From Rhodanobacter denitrificans (GTDB lineage Bacteria; Pseudomonadota; Gammaproteobacteria; Xanthomonadales; Rhodanobacteraceae), in contig QFPO01000001.1 of assembly GCA_003241385.1 (NCBI GenBank), positions 62,001-126,000 on the forward strand: a DNA stretch of 64,000 nt. Direction: 5' to 3'. The stretch's first letter is position 1, and every line of letters begins with the position of its first letter. The translations under genes were made by a program, and so were the position numbers. Below are positions 55,029 to 64,000 of this stretch, in pieces. The notes beneath the pieces are model-generated. The model had not been told where the DNA came from, ran no database searches, and saw only the letters and a list, made by a program, of their open reading frames with translations.

Positions 55029-57698
55029 ATGGCCGGCGCGCCGACCGATCCTCAGGGCACGCCGAACGACCGGCCGCTGCCGGCCTTGCGGCGGCTGGCC
55101 GATCCGATCCCGCGCTCGGGCGTCGACGCCACGGCGCGCCTGGCCTTGCGCCAGTTCCTGGCCGACGGCGACCGCGACCTCGGCGGCGCGTTCGGCGACG
55201 GGGCGGCCGCGACCGATCTGGTCGCCGCGCGCGCCGCGCTGATCGACCGCGTCGCCGTTCACGTCTGGCAGGCCTGGGTCGGCGACCGTCCCGGCGTCGC
55301 GCTGCTCGCGGCCGGCGGCTACGGCAGGCGCGAGCTGTTTCCGCATTCGGACGTAGACCTTCTGATCCTGACCGAGGGCGCGATCGGCGACGCGCGCCAG
55401 CAACGCGCGCTGGAGATGTTCCTGTCCACGCTCTGGGACATCGGACTCAAGCCCGGCCATGCCGTGCGCGAACTGGCAGGCTGTCGCGCGCTCGCGCAGA
55501 GCGAGGAGACCGTCTACTCGAGCCTGCTCGATGCGCGCATGCTGAGTGGCGACGCGGCGCTGGGCTCGGCCCTGATCGGCTCACTGCCCGACGCCACGCT
55601 GTGGACACCGGCGGCGTTCCTCGAGGCCAAGCGCGCGGACCGCGCCGCGCGGCGCCGGCGCTTCGGCGATACCGCCTACAACCTCGAACCCAATCTCAAG
55701 GAAGGTCCGGGCGGCCTGCGCGACCTGCATCTGATCGGCTGGCTCGAGCGCGTGCTCGGCACGGCCCTGCTCGACGAGGACGAGCGAGCGGCCGTCGCCT
55801 CGGCGCGCGACCGGCTGTTCCGCGTCCGCTACGCGCTGCATCTGCAGGCCGGGCGTCCCGAGGAGCGCCTGCTGTTCGATCACCAGCGCGCACTGGCGCA
55901 GCGATTCGGGTATCGCGACGAGAGCCGGCGCAATCTCGGCGTCGAGCAGTTCATGCAGCGCTACTTCCGCGCGACCAGCCGCATCGCGGCCGCCTGCGAC
56001 GACGCGATCGACCGCGCGGCCGAGCACCTGGAGCCGGCCTCGACGCCGGTGATCCGGCTCGGCGAAGGGCTGGTCCGCATCGGCGATCGCCTCGATCTGG
56101 ACGACACCGACGTGCTCGCGCGCGAGCCGCAGCGTCTGGTCACGCTGCTCGCGGCGCTGGCGCGTGTTCCGGGCGTGACCGGGCTGCGGGCCGGTGCGAC
56201 GCGTGCCGTCAGGCGCCTGCTGCGCGATCCGGACTTCGATCCCGATCGCAGCGAGGTGCTGGCCGCGGTGCGCGAGGTGCTCGAGGGCGACACCGTGCAG
56301 GCGGTCGCGACGCTGTCGACGATGGCGCGCTACGGTCTGCTGGCGCGGCTGATTCCCGGCTTCGCGCGCGTCAGCGGCCGCATGCAGTACGACCTGTTCC
56401 ACGTCTACACGGTCGACGAGCACACGCTGCGCGTGCTCGGTTTCATGGCGCGTTTCGCGGCGCCGGGCGCCGGCGAGGAGTTCGCGCTGGCACGCTCGAT
56501 CTTTCCGCGCCTGCCGCAACCCTCTCTGCTGCTGCTGGCCGGCCTGTTCCACGACATCGCCAAGGGCCGCGGCGGCGACCATTCGGTGCTCGGCGTCGAG
56601 GACGCGCAGCGCTTCTGCGACGCGCTCGGGCTGCCGCGCGCCGATACCGAACTGGTCGCCTGGCTGGTGCGCTGGCATCTGCTGATGAGCACGACCGCGC
56701 AGCGCCAGGACATCACCGATCCGGAGGTCGTGCACCGGTTCGCCTCGGAGGTCGCCGACTGGGAGCGGCTGGACTATCTGTATCTGCTGACGGTGGCCGA
56801 CATCTGCGGCACCAGCCCGAAGCTATGGAACTCGTGGAAGGATCGCCTGCTGTCGGATCTCTACGGCGCGACGCGCTTCGCGCTGCGCGAGCGGCGCGAG
56901 CTGCCGCCGCTCGCGGCCGAGCGCGCCGAGGCCTGCCGTGAACGCGCGCGCCGTCTGCTGGCCGGCAGCGGGCTCGACGAGGCGGCGATCCAGCGCGTGT
57001 GGAGCGCGTTTCCGGAGAGCAGCTTCCTGCGCTACAGCCCCGATCAGATCGCCTGGCAGACGCGCGCGATCGCCGAGGCCGGCGAGCTGCCGCTGGTCAA
57101 GGTCCGGCCCGAGGGATTGCGCGGTACCAGCGAGGTGTTCCTGCACGCGGCCGATGCGGACGGCCTGTTCGCGACGGTGACCGCGGTGCTCGACCGCAAG
57201 CAGCTGGACATCGTCGAGGCGCGCGTCGTGACCTCCCGCTCCGGACACGTGCTCGATACGTTCCTCGTGCTGGACGCGCAGGGCCGCATGCTGAGCGCCG
57301 AGACCTGCCTGCAGATCGAGCGGCAGCTGACGGATCTGCTGCGCCGCCGCGCGTTCGACGTGATGCCGGCGGTGCGCGCGCTGCCGCGCGCGCTCAAGCA
57401 TTTCCAGGTCGAGCCGCGCATCGTCTTTCGTGCCGACCCGGCACGCCGCCGTACGCGGCTGGCCCTGATCTGCTCGGACCGCCCGGGTCTGCTGGCGGCC
57501 GTCGCGCAGGCGCTGCGCGACTGCGCGATCCGCGTTCACGACGCGCGCATCGTCACGTTCGGCGAACGGGTGGAAGATTTCTTCGAAATCACCGACGATG
57601 CCGGCCAGCCGCTCGATCCCGCCGCGCAGGACACGCTGCGCGCGGTGCTGATGGATCGACTGCTGCCCGCCGCGACCGCGGCGTCGGCCGGCGCCTGA
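55029..57698 (+). CDS. glnD: Bifunctional PII uridylyltransferase/uridylyl-removing enzyme
   Basis: The protein is 889 aa. The nucleotidyltransferase site is GGYGRRELFPHSDVDLLIL. The HD domain is LFHDIAKGRGGDHSVLG. Two ACT domains follow, near EVFLHAADADGLFATV and RTRLALICSDRPGLLAAV, which sense glutamine. It controls PII proteins in nitrogen regulation. Confidence 0.95.
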   Translation: MAGAPTDPQGTPNDRPLPALRRLADPIPRSGVDATARLALRQFLADGDRDLGGAFGDGAAATDLVAARAALIDRVAVHVWQAWVGDRPGVALLAAGGYGRRELFPHSDVDLLILTEGAIGDARQQRALEMFLSTLWDIGLKPGHAVRELAGCRALAQSEETVYSSLLDARMLSGDAALGSALIGSLPDATLWTPAAFLEAKRADRAARRRRFGDTAYNLEPNLKEGPGGLRDLHLIGWLERVLGTALLDEDERAAVASARDRLFRVRYALHLQAGRPEERLLFDHQRALAQRFGYRDESRRNLGVEQFMQRYFRATSRIAAACDDAIDRAAEHLEPASTPVIRLGEGLVRIGDRLDLDDTDVLAREPQRLVTLLAALARVPGVTGLRAGATRAVRRLLRDPDFDPDRSEVLAAVREVLEGDTVQAVATLSTMARYGLLARLIPGFARVSGRMQYDLFHVYTVDEHTLRVLGFMARFAAPGAGEEFALARSIFPRLPQPSLLLLAGLFHDIAKGRGGDHSVLGVEDAQRFCDALGLPRADTELVAWLVRWHLLMSTTAQRQDITDPEVVHRFASEVADWERLDYLYLLTVADICGTSPKLWNSWKDRLLSDLYGATRFALRERRELPPLAAERAEACRERARRLLAGSGLDEAAIQRVWSAFPESSFLRYSPDQIAWQTRAIAEAGELPLVKVRPEGLRGTSEVFLHAADADGLFATVTAVLDRKQLDIVEARVVTSRSGHVLDTFLVLDAQGRMLSAETCLQIERQLTDLLRRRAFDVMPAVRALPRALKHFQVEPRIVFRADPARRRTRLALICSDRPGLLAAVAQALRDCAIRVHDARIVTFGERVEDFFEITDDAGQPLDPAAQDTLRAVLMDRLLPAATAASAGA

Positions 57699-57740
57699 AT
57701 CCGCGGCGCGGCCGCCGGATTTCCTACCGAAGTGGACCAC

Positions 57741-58559
<819 letters not shown>

Positions 58560-58913
58560 ATGACCACGCTGTACGGCCTCACCCAATGTTCGACCTGCCA
58601 AAAGGCGCTGACCTGGCTGCAGCGCCACGGCGTCGAGCACACGTTCGTCGACTACCGCGATCACCCGATCGCGCCGGCCACGCTCAAGCAGTGGGCTGCC
58701 GCGGTCGGCGGATTCGAGAAGCTCGTCAACCGCACCGGCATGACCTGGCGCAACCTGCCCAACGGCCGCAAGCAGCCCGGCAGTGACGCCGAATGGACGC
58801 TGCTGATCCGCGAGTATCCGGCGCTGGTGCGCCGGCCGGTCGTGGTCGGTGCCGACGGCATGGTCAGCCTCGGTTTCAGCGACGCCCTGTTCAAGCGCCT
58901 GTTCGCGAAGTGA
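58560..58913 (+). CDS. ArsC/Spx-family protein (YffB-like)
   Basis: The protein is 117 aa. The thioredoxin-like fold begins MTTLYGLTQCSTCQKALTWL with a CxxC pair (Cys10, Cys13). GVEHTFVDYRDH follows. Such proteins are found between dapD and dapE in many gammaproteobacteria; arsenate reduction is unlikely and function is unknown. It starts directly at the dapD stop. Confidence 0.87.
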   Translation: MTTLYGLTQCSTCQKALTWLQRHGVEHTFVDYRDHPIAPATLKQWAAAVGGFEKLVNRTGMTWRNLPNGRKQPGSDAEWTLLIREYPALVRRPVVVGADGMVSLGFSDALFKRLFAK

Positions 58914-60046
58914 GCGCGGTCTTCGATCTGGCCTGCGCGCTGATCGAGCGCGCGTCGGTGACGCCGGACGACGCCGGCTGCCAGGATCTGCTCGCGGCGC
59001 GTCTGGCCGGCAGCGGTTTTGCCTGCGAGCGCCTGCGCTACGGTCGGGTCGACAATCTGTGGGCGACGCACGGGCAGGGCGGTCCGGTACTGGTGCTGCT
59101 CGGCCACACCGACGTCGTCCCGAGCGGGCCGCCGGAAGACTGGACCGATCCGCCGTTCACGCCGACGGTGCGCGCCGGCCGGCTGTACGGACGCGGCGCG
59201 GCCGACATGAAGTCGAGCGTGGCGGCGATGTGCGTCGCGCTGGAGCGCTTCGTCGAGCGGCATCCCGAGCATCCCGGCACGGTGGCCCTGCTGGTCACCT
59301 CGGACGAGGAAGGCATCGCGCTCGACGGCGTGCGCCGCGTCGCGCGGACCTTCGTCGAGCGTGGCCAGCGCATCGACTGGTGCATCGTCGGCGAGCCGTC
59401 CTCGCGCCGCCAGCTCGGCGATCTGATCCGCGTCGGCCGGCGCGGCTCGCTGACCGGCCGCCTGCGCGTCCTCGGCGTCCAGGGGCACGTCGCCTATCCT
59501 GAGAAGGCGCTCAACCCGATCCATGCGTTCGCCGCAGCGCTGGCCGAACTGACCTCGATCCGCTGGGACGAGGGCGACGCTGCGTTTCCACCTACTTCCT
59601 TCCAGGTCTCGAACATCGCCGCCGGCACCGGCGCCGACAACGTGATCCCCGGCGAGTTGTCCGCCACGTTCAACTTCCGCTACGGCGTCGCCAGCAGCGC
59701 GGACGGCCTGATCGAACGCGTCGAGTCACTGTTGCGCCGCCACGGCCTGAACGTCGAGCTCGCCTGGCACCGCTCGGGCGAGCCGTTCGTGACCGCCGAG
59801 GGCGCGCTGCGCGAGGCGGTCACCACGGCGATCCGCATACGCTGCGGTGTGGAAGCCGAGGCGAGCACCGGCGGCGGCACGTCCGACGGTCGCTTCATTG
59901 CGCCGCTCGGCGCCGAGGTCGTCGAGCTCGGCCCTTGCAACGAGAGCATCCACAAGGTCGACGAGTCGATCGCGCTCGACGAATTGGATGCGCTGCCGGG
60001 ACTGTACGAGGACATCGTCGAGCGCATGCTGATCCTCCGCGGCTGA
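58910..60046 (+). CDS. dapE: Succinyl-diaminopimelate desuccinylase
   Basis: The protein is 378 aa from a GTG overlapping the previous stop (GTGA). M20-family zinc motifs are GHTDVVPSG, GRGAADMKSS, TSDEEG, GTSDGRF and the final NESIHKVDE. It gives LL-diaminopimelate for lysine and peptidoglycan. Confidence 0.95.
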   Translation: MSAVFDLACALIERASVTPDDAGCQDLLAARLAGSGFACERLRYGRVDNLWATHGQGGPVLVLLGHTDVVPSGPPEDWTDPPFTPTVRAGRLYGRGAADMKSSVAAMCVALERFVERHPEHPGTVALLVTSDEEGIALDGVRRVARTFVERGQRIDWCIVGEPSSRRQLGDLIRVGRRGSLTGRLRVLGVQGHVAYPEKALNPIHAFAAALAELTSIRWDEGDAAFPPTSFQVSNIAAGTGADNVIPGELSATFNFRYGVASSADGLIERVESLLRRHGLNVELAWHRSGEPFVTAEGALREAVTTAIRIRCGVEAEASTGGGTSDGRFIAPLGAEVVELGPCNESIHKVDESIALDELDALPGLYEDIVERMLILRG

Positions 60047-60326
60047 TCGAACCGTTCGGTTCGTTCAGCCGGCTGGTTCGGACGTCACGTCCACCCAGGC
60101 TGCCCCTTGCTTTCGGTACGTTTGCGCTATGGAGCGGCGCTTTCGGCTGTGCTAGGGTTATAAGTTATGACCGGACGATCACCGCGCCGGAGTTTTGCGA
60201 CGCCGAACTTCGTACGGCGTACTTCGTAAAGCTTCAGCCGGCGCCACACGGCGTCGCATCGGTGATACGCGGCAAGCGGACTGCGCCTTATCTTTGGGAA
60301 TGCCCCGACCAGGAGGTGGGGGTCAG

Positions 60327-62252
60327 ATGGCGGGGGATTCGACGTTGCACGAAACGCAGTCTGCTGAACGACGGAATCGAAAGAGCGGCTTTCGCTCGCT
60401 CGGTATCCTGATACTGGTTCTACTGTCCTTCGCCGCCGCTTCGGTCACGGCGCTGGATTTCACGCCGCACGGGACGCAGCCAGGCCTGGCTTCAGATCTG
60501 GAGGACGACTCCGGATGCCGCTCGTGCCATCGGGGCTTTTCGGCTACCGATTCGGCGTTCATGCCGCACAACACCTGGGGTGGCTCGATGATGGCCAATG
60601 CCGCCCGCGATCCACTGTTCTGGGCCGCACTCGACGTCGCCAACAACGACATCCCAGGCGTCGGTGACTACTGCATCCGCTGCCATACGCCGCGCGGCTG
60701 GCTGCGCGGCCATTCGACCAAGCCCGGCAACGGTGGTGCGGCCGACCCGCAGGGTGCGCTGGGCTGTCTGCTCGAGGGCAGTTACGATCAGGACGGCGGT
60801 AAGCAGAACGACTTCGGCGGCGTCGACTGTCACGTCTGCCATCGCATGATGCCGGAAGGGCCGCAGTCGCAGCCGCTGTTTCTCGAGAACGCCAACTTCT
60901 GGGTCGACGATGCGCTGGAATGTCTGACGCCGGACGGTTCCGGTTTCGGCGGCCCGTGCCGCCGCGGCCCCTACAAATACACGGACGGTCATCTGACGCC
61001 GCCGCACGGCTGGGTCTATTCGGCCTATCACGAGAGTTCGGCGATCTGCGGAAACTGCCACAACGTCACCTCGCCGCAGACCGACGCCGGAACGTATGCG
61101 CAAACGCTGCGTCTGAACGACGGCACCAATACCGGTATCCCGTTCCCGATCGAGCGCACCTACAACGAGTGGAAGCAGAGCCTGTTCGGTGACGCGATCT
61201 TCCGCGACGGCCTGAGCGAAGCGCCGACCGGCACGCCGGCGGTCGCGCGCGCAGAGCAGTGCCAGCAATGCCACATGCCCGACGCCGAAGATCCCAATGC
61301 GCGTGCCTGTCAGCAGAATCCTACCGGCTCGCGCAGCGGGAACCTGCCCAAGCACGAGTTCGTCGGCGGCAACACCTGGGTGCCCGCGATCATCAAGGGA
61401 CAGTACGGCGGTTCGAGCGGCATCGACCGCGACGGCGACTACGACCGCGCCGTGACGGCTGCGCGCCAGATGCTGCAGTCCAGCGCACAGGTCTCGGCAA
61501 ACGTGACGGCGTACACCGCGCCGTCGCCGGGCAGCGCGGGCTCGATCAGCGCGAACGTCGACATCGTCAATCTGAGCGGACACAAATTGCCCACCGGCTA
61601 TGCCGAAGGGCGGCGCATGTGGATCAACGTCCAGGTCCGCGACGGCAATGCCAACGTCGTCGCCGAAAGCGCCGCATACAACCCGTCCACGGGCGTGCTG
61701 ACCCAGGACGCCCAGGCCAAGATCTACGAGGCGCTGCAAGGCATCTGGGATGCCGGTACCAGCACCTGCAAGACCGAGGAGGGCGGCCGCAAGCTGTTCC
61801 ACTTCGTGCTGAACAACTGCATCGCCAAGGACAATCGCATTCCGCCGCTCGGTTTCCGTCCGAAGACCGATGCCGATCCGAACGGCTATGAGACGCGGCC
61901 GGTCGGCTATACCTATCCCGAAACCACGCCGGGCTCCGGCGTTCTGGTCAATCGAGACCGCACGCCGTACACGTTCACGATCCCGGCCGGCACGCAGACG
62001 CCGATCAGCGTGCGCGTTTCGCTGAAGTATCAGATCTCGAGCAAGGACTACATCGAGTTCCTGCGCGACGAGGCCGTCGAGCACGGCTTCCCGGCCGAGA
62101 ACACGCTGTGCTCGGGTGGACCGGGGCGGCCTTACGACTCGGGCCCGCAGTCGCTGAGCCGCGGCGAGTACATGTACTCGCTGTGGAACAATCCGGCCTA
62201 CGGCAAGTCGCCGCCCGAAGACATCCAGACGATTTCCGTACAGGCCCGCTGA
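60327..62252 (+). CDS. Secreted five-heme c-type cytochrome
   Basis: The protein is 641 aa. The start at MAGDSTLHET is preceded by AGGAGG and gives an N-terminal membrane/signal segment (LGILILVLLSFAAASVTAL). Five CxxCH motifs are visible: CRSCH (Cys64), CIRCH (Cys116), CHVCH (Cys168), CGNCH (Cys241) and CQQCH (Cys312). The C-terminal half is beta-rich with GHKLPTGYAEGRR, a motif of multiheme cytochrome families where the His may be an axial ligand. It should move electrons in the periplasm or at the outer membrane. It is followed 10 bases later by a lipoprotein gene. The 280-base gap before it has no gene seen. Confidence 0.85.
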   Translation: MAGDSTLHETQSAERRNRKSGFRSLGILILVLLSFAAASVTALDFTPHGTQPGLASDLEDDSGCRSCHRGFSATDSAFMPHNTWGGSMMANAARDPLFWAALDVANNDIPGVGDYCIRCHTPRGWLRGHSTKPGNGGAADPQGALGCLLEGSYDQDGGKQNDFGGVDCHVCHRMMPEGPQSQPLFLENANFWVDDALECLTPDGSGFGGPCRRGPYKYTDGHLTPPHGWVYSAYHESSAICGNCHNVTSPQTDAGTYAQTLRLNDGTNTGIPFPIERTYNEWKQSLFGDAIFRDGLSEAPTGTPAVARAEQCQQCHMPDAEDPNARACQQNPTGSRSGNLPKHEFVGGNTWVPAIIKGQYGGSSGIDRDGDYDRAVTAARQMLQSSAQVSANVTAYTAPSPGSAGSISANVDIVNLSGHKLPTGYAEGRRMWINVQVRDGNANVVAESAAYNPSTGVLTQDAQAKIYEALQGIWDAGTSTCKTEEGGRKLFHFVLNNCIAKDNRIPPLGFRPKTDADPNGYETRPVGYTYPETTPGSGVLVNRDRTPYTFTIPAGTQTPISVRVSLKYQISSKDYIEFLRDEAVEHGFPAENTLCSGGPGRPYDSGPQSLSRGEYMYSLWNNPAYGKSPPEDIQTISVQAR

Positions 62253-62262
62253 CGTTCCCGCC

Positions 62263-62883
62263 ATGATCATCCGCCCTTTGGCCGCGTGTACCGCTGCGCT
62301 CGCACTGGCAGCCTGTTCCGGTATTGCCACTTTGAGCGACGCCGATCGGATCGCCGCTTACAAGTCCCAGGCCGGGCTGACGGCGAGTGCAGTCGATCCA
62401 TCGGGGCGCCTCCACGGTGTCGTCGTGACGCGGCGCTATCAGGACCGCTTCCTGGTCGAGGGCAAGGAGGTCTACCGCGACGTCGAGTATGGATGGGACT
62501 ACGAGCAGGGCACTGCTGTATTCCGCGTTTTCGATACCGATGGCAATCTGCTGACATCCGAAAACCGTCTCAACGAGTCGGTCAGTCTGGCGCCCGAGGA
62601 GAGAGCGCGCGTCGAAGCGCTGGTCCGCGGTTATCCGGATCTTGCCGCCGCCGTCAACCAGCCTGGCGATGTCACGTTCTGGGCCGGCGGCTTCGTCTAT
62701 CGCAGCAAGGACGATCGCTACTGCGGCGACGGATCGCGCTGCGTCAGAGCGATCGTGTCCAAGGATGGGGGCTACACCGAAGTGGCGCACGCGATGGTCG
62801 ATCTGATGCGCGACCGCGTCGTCTATCCGTACTACAAACCCGCCGGCGATCCTGTGGCCGACACCTCCAAGAAGACTAGGTAA
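62263..62883 (+). CDS. Lipoprotein of unknown function
   Basis: The protein is 206 aa. The lipobox is LALAAC with Cys18 followed by Ser, suggesting outer-membrane sorting. The mature part begins with SGIATLSDADRIAAYKSQAG. It contains two cysteines in a short CGDGSRC loop. No family was recognised. It sits between the cytochrome and the amine-oxidase-like gene with short gaps (10 and 6 bases), so the three are likely one operon. Confidence 0.75.
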   Translation: MIIRPLAACTAALALAACSGIATLSDADRIAAYKSQAGLTASAVDPSGRLHGVVVTRRYQDRFLVEGKEVYRDVEYGWDYEQGTAVFRVFDTDGNLLTSENRLNESVSLAPEERARVEALVRGYPDLAAAVNQPGDVTFWAGGFVYRSKDDRYCGDGSRCVRAIVSKDGGYTEVAHAMVDLMRDRVVYPYYKPAGDPVADTSKKTR

Positions 62884-62889
62884 GCAGCT

Positions 62890-64000
62890 ATGAAATCGAT
62901 GCCTCGCTTGTATGCAGGGCTTGTGCTCGTCGGCCTCGGATTCGGGGTCAACGCACATGCCGATTCGCCGACGTGTTCCGGCGCCAATGAGACGAAACTG
63001 AGCTGGCCCGCGACCGATCCGGTCTGGGAAATGTGCTGGGTTCCGGTCGACCGAAGCGTCGGCCCTCAGGGCTCGGGGCTGGAGTTGCGTGATATTCACT
63101 ACAACGGGCGGCTCGTCATGCGTCGTGCGCATGCGCCGCTGCTGTTCGCCGAGTACAAGGGCGGCGCAGGCGGCGATTGCTATCGCGACTGGAAGGACGA
63201 GCCTGCGAGAATCCTGGCCAATACCGCCGTCCAGAATCAGCTGGGTGTCGCGCCATTCGGCCAGCTCTCGCTGAACGTCTGCGACGTGTCGCTGGCGCCC
63301 ACGTCCTTCTACGGCACCTGCCCCTACGGTCAGACCACTCCGGCCGGCTCGAGCTGCTTCACCGGGGTGGCGATCGAAGATCTGGGCGATGAAGTTCGTA
63401 TATCCGCTCAGTACATCGCGGACTGGTACATGTACAGCTCGCGCTGGACATTCTTCAAGGACGGCCGCATCCAGCCGTACTTCGGATTCGGTAATCGAAA
63501 CGGCACGTTCAACGGCGTGACGCACTGGCACCACAACTACTGGCGCATGGAGTTCGACATCGACAACGCCGGCAATCAGGTCGTCAGCGAGAGTGGCAGC
63601 GACAAGACCAACGAGTTCTCGGCGCTGCGCAGCCTGACCGGCGGTGCGGAAGGCGGTGCACGGACCTGGGAGGTACGCAACCCCGCTACGGGTCGGGGCT
63701 ATCGTCTGGTTCCGGGTTCCGGCGACTACGTCGTGCCGACCAACGATTCCGGTCGTGGCTATCATCCGGTCGACTTCATGGCGACGATGCAGAAGACCAA
63801 CGAGTATGGCGACAGCCAGAGCAACGACCTGTTCGACTGCCAGATGCACGAGAACAATCTCGTCAACAACGAGTCGATCGCCAATACGCGCGTCGCGCTG
63901 TACTACCGCGTCGCGGTCCGTGACAGCACGGCCAACGACTGGCCGCCGGGCTGCAGCGGAGCGAGCTGCATTCCGCAGGATTCGATGATCTGCAAGAACA
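62890..64000 (+). CDS. Copper-amine-oxidase-like secreted protein, truncated by window end
   Basis: At least 370 aa are in view; the gene continues beyond base 64000. A signal peptide ends near NAHADSPTCS. The sequence GLELRDIHYNGRLVMRRAHAPLLFAEY and the block HWHHNYWRMEFDIDNAGN match copper amine oxidases, the latter carrying the first two His copper ligands. The cofactor position, usually NYDY before W-x-F, reads WYMYSSRWTFFKDG: the Tyr that would become topaquinone is kept, but the flanking Asn and Asp are changed. It may be an active oxidase with altered specificity or a non-enzymatic relative. The third copper ligand lies outside the window. Confidence 0.7.
   Translation, partial: MKSMPRLYAGLVLVGLGFGVNAHADSPTCSGANETKLSWPATDPVWEMCWVPVDRSVGPQGSGLELRDIHYNGRLVMRRAHAPLLFAEYKGGAGGDCYRDWKDEPARILANTAVQNQLGVAPFGQLSLNVCDVSLAPTSFYGTCPYGQTTPAGSSCFTGVAIEDLGDEVRISAQYIADWYMYSSRWTFFKDGRIQPYFGFGNRNGTFNGVTHWHHNYWRMEFDIDNAGNQVVSESGSDKTNEFSALRSLTGGAEGGARTWEVRNPATGRGYRLVPGSGDYVVPTNDSGRGYHPVDFMATMQKTNEYGDSQSNDLFDCQMHENNLVNNESIANTRVALYYRVAVRDSTANDWPPGCSGASCIPQDSMICKN

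Overview
The window is chromosomal DNA of a high-GC gammaproteobacterium. The gene content points to the Xanthomonadales/Lysobacterales, most likely the Rhodanobacteraceae (a Dokdonella-like organism). This is inferred from synteny (rpsB-tsf, then map-glnD-dapD-arsC-like-dapE), from bacterial-type methionine salvage genes, from split pntAA/pntAB, and from several exported proteins that end in a short IF-x-x-G-F-E-like tail. No 16S gene is present to settle the taxonomy.

Layout. 16-4558: two exported beta-helix proteins and a membrane-anchored winged-helix/TPR regulator, all on the minus strand. 4559-7103: an accessory patch with a decayed membrane-protein gene, an AT-rich operator region with three inverted repeats, and a hipBA toxin-antitoxin pair. 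7185-7415: a possible dispersed repeat, a terminator and tRNA-Pro(CGG). 7633-23301: hisS, a long aromatic amino acid ammonia-lyase, a secreted M14 carboxypeptidase, a small envelope protein, a membrane C13 (legumain-like) peptidase coupled to mtnC, a tandem pair of tiny secreted paralogues, mtnD-mtnB, rmuC, two APC permeases and a NUDIX hydrolase. 23342-29943: EfpL, then a leucine/isovalerate catabolic cluster (liuC, VOC protein, liuD, liuE) followed by a cyanophycinase-like pseudoenzyme and a short-chain dehydrogenase. 30033-35121: a four-gene Fur-box-preceded operon (imelysin, di-heme oxidoreductase, imelysin, Tat-exported DUF1513). 35129-36284: a HipA-like kinase with an overlapping DUF3037 gene. 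36434-38575: an EF-G of unusual (mitochondrial/spd-like) type standing alone. 38937-51148: mixed housekeeping genes, including maf, MAPEG, NUDIX, a TPR/beta-propeller exported protein, a 5'-3' exonuclease, a nitroreductase, the pntAA-pntAB-pntB transhydrogenase with a coupled acyltransferase, a MocR regulator and sufT. 51165-60046: pyrH, tsf, rpsB and, divergently, map-glnD-dapD-arsC-like-dapE. 60327-64000: a secreted redox module made of a five-heme cytochrome c, a lipoprotein and a copper-amine-oxidase-like protein that runs off the window.

How the genes work together. The liu genes convert 3-methylcrotonyl-CoA to acetoacetate and acetyl-CoA, although liuA and liuB are not in view. mtnB, mtnC and mtnD cover three late steps of methionine salvage. 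The imelysin operon is probably an iron-starvation envelope system. The best candidates for undescribed biology are the shared C-terminal tail of exported proteins, the cytochrome/lipoprotein/amine-oxidase-like module, the cyanophycinase pseudoenzyme next to leucine catabolism, and the HipA-like kinase/DUF3037 pair.
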